A stretch of DNA of 64,000 nucleotides from assembly GCA_033558025.1 (NCBI GenBank), contig JAUCEF010000006.1:3782001-3846000 (forward strand), read 5' to 3'. The notes beneath the pieces were generated by a model. That model ran no database searches. It was not told the DNA's origin and saw nothing but the letters and a program-made list of their open reading frames with translations. The position numbers and the translations under genes are program-made. This document shows positions 44,768 through 53,496 of the stretch, piece by piece. How positions within the stretch are numbered: position 1 is the stretch's first letter; every line of letters begins with the position of its first letter. The DNA comes from Phytophthora sp. 'mugwort' (lineage: Eukaryota; Oomycota; Peronosporomycetes; Peronosporales; Peronosporaceae).

Positions 44768-47287
44768 ATGTTCCCAAATTTCACATCCATCGCTCAGAGA
44801 GAGCAGAAGCGACAGGAGCTTCTTGAAAAATCTCAACGACGCGTTCGACAGGCTAATGCTAAGCGTGAGATGTATCAGGGCGCGGCGTGGGCAACTGATA
44901 TATCCAATGCTATAACTACCATAGCTAAGAAAACGACAGCAACAACCCAAACTGATACAGGTGAAGCCATCCCTGATGCAGTGAAGCAAACCTTGAATAA
45001 TATTATTGATCAAGCGATTGCTCAATCTGACTTTAAAAAAAGTCTCAGTGATGAAAACTCTGGTATAAACCCTTAGGTATCAACACCAACGATGGTAGAT
45101 GTAGGATCAACAGCTAAAGCAGATACTACTGATGCTGAAACTCAAGAAAAGCCTTCGTCAGTTGATGTCGCGGTTGGTGAGGATGCATCACCAACAGTTG
45201 ATACTATATTTAGCGATGATGAGCAAATTGCTCAAAACGATTTTAAGAAAGCAATTGCGGAAATCTTTGAGGTTTATCCGATTCTTGCTGAGATGGGTAT
45301 TCATCCTCTAACCTCTAATGGACGTCAGCTAACAAAGTATTATATTAGAAAAGGAGCAAAGACATACAGTACTAGATCGAACAAGATTGTTTTAGCTCCA
45401 AGCATTGATTGGGAAGAGACATACAATCATATCGGAATTGTCATCACAAACGATGTTAGAATCATCAGTTATGTCAATGAGAAACGTGAGAGAAATGAGA
45501 TGGGTAGAGAGGATAACAATGCACCGGATCAGGTGTGGCAGAGGCTTATTGGTAATAAGCGTAGCCTATCAAGCACACCGATTGACTATAAACTAAGCAA
45601 ACAGCGTCTTGAAGACAGTTTCCTCTTTGATAACTCGACTTCCGCAACGTCTGATGAGACTGATAGTAAATTAAAAATGTATTATGAAATACATTTCTAA
45701 AAATAAGGAGCTACTTGAATCAAATGGTTTAGTCAAAAAGATTGTTCCTATCCTCAAAGGAACGAATAAAGCAACCCCTTTTGATGCTAATGGTTATGTA
45801 TGGATCAAGGGAAGTACTATTGGTGTTTTCGGTAAAGAAAGTAATCAAATGAAACCGGCTATCGCCAAGAAGGTCAATTGGCAACTTACGCTGAAATCAT
45901 TTGTAGATATGGTCAGATCGAAAGGACTCGACTTAGAGATGGATGGTGATGTCGATGAAGAAGTTAATGCGAATGATTTCGCAGAAGGCGAAGGAGAGGC
46001 ACGCCAAGGAACAATGGCTGGAGTTGATGAAGATATGAATCAAAATTTATTTAACGCTGACAACGATACTAAAAAAGCTTGACTGATTACTATACTGGTC
46101 TTAATTCTAAAGGTGTTAAACTCTCGTACAGGCTAAACCAATCATCGATGGTAAAAATGGAGTTCGTCGTCATCCAGACTACTATTTTGGTGAGTCATCG
46201 GAAACAAACCATTCAATATTAGAAATCAAAATAACAAGCACAAGCAAGTATCAGGAGTAGCGTTAAAAGATTTGATGAAGAAAATGAGATGGATGGATAC
46301 ATTCCTATTGTTGCTCGATGGATTTGAGGATTTGGATAGATATCTCAAGGATGTTGAGTATCCATCCCATCGAATGATGAGGAAGCCGCAAAATTGGTTG
46401 AGGATAAGAATCTTGATCAGCAAAGTCGCAAAAAACTGGATGATAATCTCAAAATACTGAATGAAGCAATCCTGAATACAGCTCATGATATCAGACGTCA
46501 AGGTATTGAGCCATATATAAAAATATAACTTGCAAAAGCTTCATGATGACTCTGAACGCGCTTATCAGGAGTACGGTGAGGCTCAAAAGCGATATAATGA
46601 GGCTAAGAAGGCTGTCAAAGGAAATAGCTCAAAATCAGCTCGATCAGCTCTAAAGGCAGCAGCATCAGCTATGAAGGCAACAAAAGCTGTATTCAACGCG
46701 AAGTCAAAAGCTTACAGTAATGCTGTGAATAAAGACAGCGGATTGAAGGGTCGTGGTCCAAGGTGAGCAGGTGTAGCCCCACCTGATGGTGTAGTCAGAC
46801 GTGGTAGAACCTACAATCTCAATGAGATTCAGGGCTTAGCAACACCAAGCGCGTATGTATATCGCCAAATGAAAGCAAGTATATCCGTATCCCTGACCTT
46901 AATGCTAAGACACTTGTCATCGTTCAACCTAACTGTCGCAAATGCGGACCTAAGTGTCAGATTAATGATAGCCTTCAATCAATGATCAGAAGTCTTGTCT
47001 ATAAGAACCATATCGATCAGGGGATGTATGACAAGCTCAGCATCGAAGATAAAAAAATGTTCAAGGAGATCCTTGCCATAACTCATCTTCAGTACAATTT
47101 CCACGATAAGCTCACTGATCCGCTCGAAACACTTCGCGCTGAGTATGACAAGCTAAAGGGAAAGATTGAGTTAGGAAATGATAATCCAAGCATTATTAAG
47201 CAGCTCAAGTCGCTTACTGTGGATATGTACAGCAATCGTCTCATCGATGATAAAGAATTTAAGGAAATTATCACGAGACTACCATAG
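44768..47287 (+). pseudogene. Long virion-type Polinton protein (PX-like), frameshifted
   Basis: Five main open segments follow each other with small overlaps or gaps: 44768-45076, 45092-45700, 45684-46082, 46530-46766 and 46982-47287. Coding-like sequence continues in other frames between them (for example FEDLDRYLKDVEYPSH near 46320 and RRGRTYNLNEIQGLATPSAY near 46800). Only the first has an upstream A/T box. Together they give about 800 residues. The N-terminal part has AAWATDISNAITTI...TQTDTG; the middle is acidic (DGDVDEEVNANDF); an Ala/Lys-rich coil (SARSALKAAASAMKATKAVF) follows. The C-terminal part has a CxxC..C set (CRKCGPKC) and a helical domain (DQGMYDKLSIEDKKMF). The position and size fit the unnamed large 'PX'-type protein of oomycete Polintons. 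No function is assigned. Confidence 0.6.
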
Positions 47288-47293
47288 ATACCA

Positions 47294-47708
47294 TGTTCTT
47301 CTTCAACCCCCGCATTATTTCGGCTTCCAGCGGAAGCTATGGTGATAACGCCGATAACAATGTGCTGAACTCAAAGCTATCATGAAGAATCTTATCATTC
47401 GCGATCGTCCTCAGAAGACTCAGGCAACTGTCTGGGCCACTGACCTCGATAAGTCGATCAGGAAGGTAGATGCTTCAACCCAAACCGAGGGTGGTCGTAT
47501 GTGGGCCTATCAACCTAAGAAAAAAAAAGACTGTGAAGACGTTTGCTATCTAAGCGATACCACTTCGCACGAGTTTATTTCGATATCCTCGATAGATGTT
47601 GATTTTTTTATCGTTGATACTAACTTCAAGTATGGCCGACTCTCCATCAGGATTTTTGGTTGGGAGGAACACACTATCGCCAAGAACAATAATTTTGTCA
47701 GCTTGTAG
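47294..47708 (+). pseudogene. Small protein with WATD/TQT motif, probably frameshifted
   Basis: ATG 47294 (MFFFNPRIISASSGSYGDN) ends at a TGA after about 29 codons; the next frame (47382-47708, MKNLIIRDRPQ) continues. The overlap pattern suggests one gene with a frameshift near 47375. The second segment holds WATDLDKSIRKVDASTQTEGG, which closely resembles the WATD..I..TQT motif near the N-terminus of the long protein at 44768. Its last third overlaps an opposite-strand frame at 47550-47786, so its true C-terminus is unclear and may be near 47570. Confidence 0.45.
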
Positions 47709-47786
47709 CATGGTCGATCCCACAATTTGGTTGGGATCATCCCTTGTTAAATTGGTTTTGAGCTCTTTACTTGGCATACAACCCAT
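47550..47786 (-). CDS. Small hypothetical protein, overlaps opposite frame
   Basis: A 78-residue frame starting MGCMPSKEL, with a well-composed C-terminal half (LQADKIIVLGDSVFLP, LEVSINDKKINIYRGYRNKLV). It overlaps by 20 bases the end of the preceding minus-strand gene, which suggests either translational coupling or a frameshifted continuation of that gene. No family recognised. Confidence 0.4.
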   Translation of the reverse strand: MGCMPSKELKTNLTRDDPNQIVGSTMLQADKIIVLGDSVFLPTKNPDGESAILEVSINDKKINIYRGYRNKLVRSGIA

Positions 47787-48063
47787 TGTATATCATTACC
47801 AAAGATATTTCTTTGAAAACCAGTCTGCCGTGTATTTGTTTATCATCGTCTATGGGTCCATGTCGCTTGTAGTACGCTTCGCGCCGCTTCTTATCCTTGT
47901 GATCATAGGGTTGGTATGCTTTCAACGTCGTACGGTCCTGATACTGTGCATAAGGCTCACCACTCCGCTTAATAGCACCAAGAGATATAATTCTACCATC
48001 AGCAAACACAGCATCATACTTCTTGCCTTTGCGTTTAGACACACGAAACTTGAACGCGGTCAT
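47767..48063 (-). CDS. DUF5754-like small viral protein
   Basis: A 98-residue basic protein. MTAFKFRVSKRKGKKYDAVF, then ADGRIISLGA and DHKDKKRREAYYKRHGP match the layout of the short DUF5754-type proteins shared by large DNA viruses and virophage-like elements (K-[FY]-x-V-x...K-KY-A-x-F...G...Y-x-x-H-K-D...RR-x-x-Y-x-x-RH). Their function is unknown. The start is supported by a TCTATATT box (reverse AATATAGA) at 48066-48073, just upstream. Confidence 0.55.
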   Translation of the reverse strand: MTAFKFRVSKRKGKKYDAVFADGRIISLGAIKRSGEPYAQYQDRTTLKAYQPYDHKDKKRREAYYKRHGPIDDDKQIHGRLVFKEISLVMIYNGLYAK

Positions 48064-48065
48064 TT

Positions 48066-48073
48066 TCTATATT
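48066..48073 (-). promoter_or_regulatory. AATATAGA box (minus strand) before the 48063 start
   Basis: Read on the minus strand as AATATAGA, two bases before the start codon at 48063. Confidence 0.5.
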
Positions 48074-48127
48074 CACTCGGTGATAATTTGTCTGACGACA
48101 AAGGGCACCAAGCCCGTGTCAAGGACA

Positions 48128-50095
48128 CTAAGCTTTGCTTATTGCTCTCAATAAATCAACCTCAGCCTTAAGTGTTTCGATCTCAGACAATAAATACTGG
48201 ACCATTCGCATGTTGTACGCAGAAATTCGTGAATAATCGATATTGAGCTGTGTTTGAGCAGGCTCTAACGATGGGTCCTCTCCTTCCCCAATGTCATCTC
48301 GATAGAAAACTGATACCAAATCAGCCAAGTGAGCTTTGACTAAATCTTGAGCGATGAGTCCAACTTCCTGTCCGGGTCTGTGCTCGGATTCAATCCAATC
48401 GTACAGCTTCACCTCGCATTGGTCATAGAGAATTCTGATGCGATCGAGTGGTGCCGACTGAATATTTTTCTTAAGGCGTCTGTCCGATGTAGTTGCCAGA
48501 GCTTGGCACGCTAGATACCCGCCCAGAACGCAGCTAACGTCGTAAGATATTGGACCGAGCGCTGATTCAGTAATACCATTATTGGTTCGAAGTCTATATA
48601 CCGTTGAACTACCCGCTCCGAAGGTATAAGTATTACTGTTTGGCACGTGAAGAGGTGCTGAAGGTGTAGTCGTACCAATGCCAAGGCGTCCAGCTGTCGT
48701 TAATATCATTTGAGTCCCGTTATTATACCAAATCTGAGATCATAGTTCGTTTTGTTTCCAATCCATGAGGCGTTTGTAGAGGTTGCGCTAGTGCCATTAT
48801 GTACTTCTATCTGAAGCTCTACCGGGGTTGAGTTAGACCCAGTGAAACGACACATGCGAGTATAGCTACCATCAAGAAAATCCAATCCCATTTCCTTCGA
48901 TCCGTAGGTACTCACTATCCGTCGTGCCTGAGCCTATTGCAAGCTCTGTAAGCGTCCCAACAGTCGTTATAGAGCTTTGATTGCCATAAGAAAGGAACCC
49001 ATTAAGCGATCCCGAGACTGTCAAGCTTCTGGTTATGGCCAGCGAGTTCAGCGTCCCGAGAGATGTATTAGATGGCTGAGCTGCTGTGCTGATCGTTCCT
49101 GAGATTGAAGCGGCTGAGATGTTCCGACTGCTATCGATCACATCCGATCCATTGACACGATAACCAACTGCTGAGTCGATGAGCCCTGAAGTGCTGATCG
49201 TTCCGATATTAACAATATGTCTGCTGCTTGTGATGACATTCATTCCAGACACTTGATATGAACCACAATCAGCCAGCGTCCCACTTAGTTTGATAGAAGC
49301 ATTTAGGTTTTGAGCATCAAGAGTTCTAATCGATCCGATATCTTTGTTCGCATCGACTACAAGGGATTTGCCCACAACAGCGCCTCCATATGAAAATCCA
49401 ATAAAGGCCTTATGATCGAAATTGTCATACAGAGATGTAGTTGAGTTCCAGAATTTGAAAATTCGGGGTTTGCAACCCAGTTCCGCCTGTCGCAAGCGTT
49501 AGATTAGACAGTGTTCCAACAGCTGTGATAGCCGTCTGTGCTGCTGTAGATAGGCTACCGGCGATCGAAGTTGCTGAGATCGACGATAGACCAGTCATGG
49601 CTCGTAGTGCTCCCGTGAAAACAAGATTTCCACTGATCACCAACCCGCCGAGTGCTCCAATCGACGTAATGTTAGGTTGAGCACCAGTTTGGAGCGTTCC
49701 GATAATACTGGTAGCTGTGAGCGAGCTGATCGTACCAACTTCGCCCGATGCTCCGAGTACGAGGGCTTTGTTGATCGCGGCTGTTCCAGGCGTAATACCA
49801 TCCAGGAATGATGGTTGCGTACCTATCGCGACGCCTCCGACGGTCAAGGCGCTACACGATAATGCTCCAATCCCACTGATATCATTATTGGACCAGGAAC
49901 AAGGGATATACCTTGTGTAGCTATCCCCGGTGTAATTCCTGATAAGTATGTCAATCTATAGTCATTCTTATCGAGATACAAAGTCTGAGCATACGCACAG
50001 GTTAGATATCCACTGGCATCCAACGTTAGATCGTATGCGGGGTTATAGATTGGCGATGTGAAAATTGGTTGAGGATACGAAAAACCTGAACTCAT
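48128..50095 (-). pseudogene. Fibre-like protein with S74 intramolecular chaperone, frameshifted
   Basis: Read from 50095 to 48128 in five frames broken near 49845, 49450, 48890 and 48707. The N-terminus (MSSGFSYPQPIFTSPIYNPAY) is followed by repeats with the pattern 'G-T/S-L/I-S/Q-T-A/G-A-Q-x-N/A-I-T-x-V/I-G-T/A-L-x-x-L-x-I/L-T/S-G', at least four copies, a beta-helical fibre repeat. Near the end comes RLGIGTTTPSAPLHV and the Peptidase_S74 motif SDRRLKKNI, with Ser-Lys catalytic pair, then a helical tail (LLSEIETLKAEVDLL). In phage and viral fibres S74 domains trimerise the fibre and then cut themselves off. So this is probably a receptor-binding fibre of the Polinton particle. Frameshifts prevent a full-length product. 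Confidence 0.85.
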
Positions 50096-50144
50096 AGTTG
50101 TTTTTGTCTCAAGCTATATAGAACAGGCGATTAAATACACGATC
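50096..50144. promoter_or_regulatory. 49-bp divergent promoter with shared TATATAGA/GCTATATAG box
   Basis: The fibre gene (minus, start 50095) and the ATPase-region ATG (plus, 50145) are only 49 bp apart. GCTATATAGA at 50113-50122 reads as TATATAGA on the plus strand and TATATAGC on the minus strand, so one nearly palindromic box could serve both genes. Confidence 0.6.
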
Positions 50145-50869
50145 ATGAGCGGAATTCCGAACTATTTGGCCTCCCTCCCGAAAAGTTCAAATTATCAAGT
50201 ATGGGCGATATATCAGCTCTTGATATCAAAAAGCTGTTCAGCATGGTTGTACTTGGTCCGTCATTCAGTGGGAAGAACAATCTATGCATGTTCATCCTCA
50301 AGCATTCTCCTCATGTATTTGCTCATCTAACGATCATAGCCCGTAATCCCCAGCAAGAATTATATGAGTATCTCCGAGATAAGTTGGAAGATTTCATTAC
50401 TTTTGCTGACCCCAATAGCCCACCTAAAGTTGATCAAGTTCGTCGTACTCCAATGAGTTCTAATAAACCTGAGCTTGTCATCATAGACGACTATAGCAAC
50501 GATAAGCTACTCCAGAAGAATATCTTCTCACATTATTACACTCGCGGAAGGCATTTTAAATTGAGTACCATATTCCTTAGCCACAGCTACTTTGCTACTG
50601 ATAAGATGATTCGCTTGAATTCAGAGTACGTAGCGATCCTAAAGGCTAATTCGAAGCGTGATTTACAGATGGTTGTGAAAGATTTCAATATCAATAAAAT
50701 CGATGACAAAAAAATGATGATCGCATACAATAAAGCAATCGATCGTGGAAAAGGTCAAATATTGCTATTAAATAGCGTGAAGTGTCAGCTCAGGTACAAT
50801 TTCAACGAAGTAATCAATCCGGATGATCTTAAATTAACTCTGTTGGTGCTCTTCCCAACGCTGGTGTAG
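50145..50869 (+). pseudogene. A32-like DNA packaging ATPase, altered P-loop
   Basis: The well-supported frame is 50201-50869 (222 residues). The box-linked ATG at 50145 (MSGIPNYLASLP) is in another frame, so the N-terminus probably broke near 50175. The Walker A region reads GPSFSGKNN, keeping G..x.SGK but with Asn in place of the usual Thr/Ser after Lys. Walker B is LVIIDDYSND, followed by the arginine-rich SHYYTRGRHFKLSTIFLSHSYF typical of FtsK/HerA-type A32 ATPases. These pump viral DNA into capsids. Loss of the Thr/Ser that coordinates magnesium would be expected to impair ATP hydrolysis. The 3' end overlaps the convergent GIY-YIG gene by 36 bp. Confidence 0.82.
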
Positions 50870-51355
50870 TTTAGTTCGTAGGTGTCGTGCCTTGTTATCT
50901 CTTGAATATTTAGATCCACAATCACACTCTAATTTTTCATTCTTACGTGCTAAAACAGCTTCTCTGTTTATAGCGCGATATTGACGTTGGTATTCCTGGA
51001 GCTTACTTGTGTTTGATACGTAGTACTGGTGCTGATATTCTTGATGCTCCTCAATTATTTTAATTGCTCGTTGTTGATTTACACAGTTAGTTCGGTTGAT
51101 TAATAATTGTTCAAACTCACGTAATTGATCACGGTTGGTGATGTCATGCTCGCTTATGAGAGTGATCATGAAGTTATCGATACCAAATTCCTTAAAGTGG
51201 ATATATATGGAACACGACGTTAACTCTCTACCTTCCATCCATGCGCTAAAAGCACTTTTGTGCTGGCCCCATCGTTTCTTCAGTGTAGATGTGGTGCTTT
51301 CTATATAGACGATGCTCTCATCCACATTCGTAATCTTATATACTCGTCCAATCAT
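50834..51355 (-). CDS. GIY-YIG endonuclease-like protein with zinc-binding tail (copy 1)
   Basis: The start is placed at 51355 (MIGRVYKITNVDE), eight residues after the box at 51357-51364, giving 173 residues; the longer upstream frame is not supported. GRVYKI is the GIY strand and VYIESTT the YIG strand, but the conserved Gly of YIG is Glu. The catalytic region KRWGQHKSA and the Glu helix (LREFEQLLINRT) are present. A coiled basic stretch (EYQHQYYVSN...YQRQYRAINREAV) leads to a C-terminal CDCGSKYSRDNKARHLRTKLHQ, a Cys/His zinc-type site seen after viral GIY-YIG domains. The domain nicks DNA; the YIES change may weaken it. A second, broken copy lies at 55236-55746. Confidence 0.8.
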   Translation of the reverse strand: MIGRVYKITNVDESIVYIESTTSTLKKRWGQHKSAFSAWMEGRELTSCSIYIHFKEFGIDNFMITLISEHDITNRDQLREFEQLLINRTNCVNQQRAIKIIEEHQEYQHQYYVSNTSKLQEYQRQYRAINREAVLARKNEKLECDCGSKYSRDNKARHLRTKLHQRWEEHQQS

Positions 51356-51356
51356 A

Positions 51357-51364
51357 TCTATATA
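51357..51364 (-). promoter_or_regulatory. TATATAGA box (minus strand) before GIY-YIG copy 1
   Basis: TCTATATA on the plus strand, i.e. TATATAGA in the sense direction, one base before the ATG at 51355. Confidence 0.6.
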
Positions 51365-51421
51365 AAGTCTTATATTTATCAGATTATCGCTTAAATATGA
51401 TTTCATACATATACAACTAAG

Positions 51422-52293
51422 ATGGCAAGCTTTCTGAAAATCGACATACCAACTTCGTGCAAGATAACTACAATTCCACTTGGAAATACTCATTCCCTGG
51501 ATCAGCTGCTGATTTCCGTGATGTCGTTTGCGCGATCCAAAGCATCACCATGTACAACTCGGAATATAACATTGATTCGATCCAATTCCAAAACACAAGC
51601 TTTAAAATCGAAATACCAACGGCGACCACTACCACTACGATCAGTGTCAACCTAACTGACGGTATCTATTCTTATGCTGATATCAATCGTGGCATTCAGA
51701 CAGTTTTCGTTGGTGCTGGTGCTTATCTAATCGATAGCGATGGAAATAATGTATTCTACATTCAAGTCGGTGAGAACAGCGTCTATTACGCCGCTCAGGT
51801 TAATTTTTCGCCTACTCCTACAACCCTCCCATCAGGTTATACAAAACCCGCTACAGGTCTTTATTCAGTAAGCGGTACTGGTCTGCCTACAACTACACGT
51901 GTTCCACGACTGATTATTGATAATGCTGAGTTTGGTAAGGTTCTTGGCTTGACCGTAGGAACGTATCCCGCTTCATCAGCTACAGTTGCAAGTGCTCCGC
52001 TGTCTAACAGCATCCCACAGATTCATCCGACCTCATCATACATCGTTCGTTGTGATCTGATAAAAAATGAGTACGCTGCTTCGGGCGATATTGTTAGCGC
52101 ATTTGATCGGGGTGATGCTGAGATTGGTCAACTGTTATTATATAAACCAAGTCAGTATGCTTGGATGAACTGCCACAATGGTTCTCGATCTACTATTACA
52201 ATAAACATTTATAATCAAAATGACAAGAAAGTGATCTTTCGCGATACTTCAGTCTCGATCATGATTTTACTGAGACCAAAAAAAATGAATTAG
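51422..52293 (+). pseudogene. Minor capsid (penton-like) protein, frameshift near the N-terminus
   Basis: The box-linked ATG at 51422 (MASFLKIDIPTS) reads only the first dozen residues before another frame takes over near 51455. From there the sequence is open to 52293 (about 278 residues). NYNSTWKYSFPGSAADF and AIQSITMYNSEYNID match the start of the single-jelly-roll penton protein of Polintons and virophages, where 'W.Y.FPG' is followed by 'S..MYNS..NI'. The rest is Thr/Ser-rich beta sequence ending IFRDTSVSIMILLRPK. Pentons fill the capsid fivefold positions. Only one frame break is seen, near residue 12. Confidence 0.78.
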
Positions 52294-52308
52294 ATCGCTC
52301 TATTTTTT

Positions 52309-53062
52309 TTACAAACGGAATGAACCACCTGTCTTTCGCATAGCTCGAATCTTAGCCATGTGATCCTTAGCTTCTTGGCTCCCCTTCGCAAATTTCTTAC
52401 CCTTGGGCTTGGCGACGCCGACACCATATCGTCTCTGTACTTCTCCACGGATAGACTTGATTAGATTTTCATGCTCAGGCTTAGTCGCCTTTGGATAGTA
52501 GGTACTTCTCCCCCGCATCAACAGCATCAGTTAGAACCCCCTTTCGTTTAGCATAGGATAGAGCTCGCTTTGCTCCCTTCTTAACGTCAGTCATAGTTAG
52601 ACGACCACCCTCCTTATCAGAATCACTTTCATAAACGCCGACTCCCGTCATGGAACGAACTGCTGCTCTTGCGGGGATAGCCGCCGATGGCTGACCTGCA
52701 TATGTCACGAGAGCGGGAACTGCAAAATCAGCTGCTCTACTAAGTAATCCTGAGTCTTTCGCGAACTTAAACACTGATTTAATACCTCCCCATACCTTAG
52801 ACCAGATACTCGCTCCGTGCATGCCTCCTCCATTCATGTGCTTGAACGGATAGCCGATTTCCTTCTTTGTGATAGTTAGTCGCGTTCCTTTCCCCGCTTT
52901 ACGGGCTTTGACCGCTTTAGCATATGATTCGGGATGTAGATATAGTGTAGCTCCGCTTCCGCTCAGATCATCTTTAGACAGCGTCAATGTACCCGTCTTG
53001 AACGCCCGCTTGAGCTTCGCCTCGGGGATAGCCGATGAAACTGATAACTCCTTGCAAACCAT
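52309..53062 (-). pseudogene. pVI/pX-like virion protein, one frameshift
   Basis: The main frame, 53062-52481, encodes 193 residues (MVCKELSVSSAIPEAKLKR). It contains an amphipathic/hydrophobic segment (ASIWSKVWGGIKSVFKFAKD) and a Gly/Ala-rich stretch (VPALVTYAGQPSAAIPAR). A second frame, 52527-52309, supplies a basic C-terminus (YGVGVAKPKGKKFAKGSQEAKDHMAKIRAMRK), so a break near 52500 is inferred. The basic composition with a membrane-active-looking helix resembles the adenovirus pVI/pX type minor virion protein, conserved next to the protease in Polintons. In adenovirus, pVI disrupts endosomes and is a protease cofactor. The link is by layout, not close similarity. A box (TCTATATT, 53069-53076) precedes the start. 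Confidence 0.6.
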
Positions 53063-53068
53063 GATTAA

Positions 53069-53076
53069 TCTATATT
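53069..53076 (-). promoter_or_regulatory. AATATAGA box (minus strand) before the 53062 start
   Basis: Reads AATATAGA on the minus strand, six bases before the start codon at 53062. It lies beyond the 3' end of the protease gene. Confidence 0.5.
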
Positions 53077-53095
53077 ATCGTGAGGTTTAAATCCT

Positions 53096-53448
53096 TCATC
53101 TTTGAAAGTAATTGTGGTTTCTATGTTGCTTGGAATAGAGCCAAAGGATACACCATATTCCACAAAATCACTATACGTACCTTGGTATTGCTTGGGGTTG
53201 TATTTCCCAATACCATACTTCGTTGGTGCTGCTTCTCCCATTATATCGAAGAATTCGCCATTATGGACAGCCTGCCAGTGCCCTACATCAAGATTCGGCG
53301 GTCGTAGTAGAACCAGATATGATCCTTTCTTCGAAATTGGTTTCGCTATTTCATTCGATTCATAGATATCATCGAGATGAACTCTAATTATTTTCGCGAG
53401 TTCGATCAGTTCATGATCGCTTGTGATGGGCTTGATAAGATGACTCAT
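53096..53448 (-). pseudogene. Adenain-like cysteine protease, catalytic Cys in a shifted frame
   Basis: The frame from 53448 (MSHLIKPITSDHELIELAKI) carries the catalytic His in DVGHWQAV and the acidic residue in EFFDIMGE. It contains no cysteine. In the adjacent frame, right after QYQGTYSD, the expected motif CGIWCILWLYSKQ appears and ends at a stop near 53096. So a frameshift near 53170 separates the histidine from the catalytic cysteine. The C5/adenain family cleaves capsid precursors during particle maturation. As read, the full-length frame (to 53065) would give a 127-residue protein without the nucleophile. Confidence 0.82.
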
Positions 53449-53482
53449 AATATTTAATTTCGATTAAACTATATTAGAAACC

Positions 53483-53489
53483 ATATAGA
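53483..53489 (+). promoter_or_regulatory. ATATAGA box before the major capsid gene
   Basis: ATATAGA seven bases upstream of the major capsid start at 53497. A second copy-like ATATTAGA lies at 53471-53478, where it could also serve the divergent protease gene. Confidence 0.55.
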
Positions 53490-53496
53490 TTCAACG

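Noticed and set aside
45092..47287. Four separate small viral genes
   Set aside because: They lack the upstream A/T box, follow one another with small overlaps, and are better read as one broken long gene starting at 44768.
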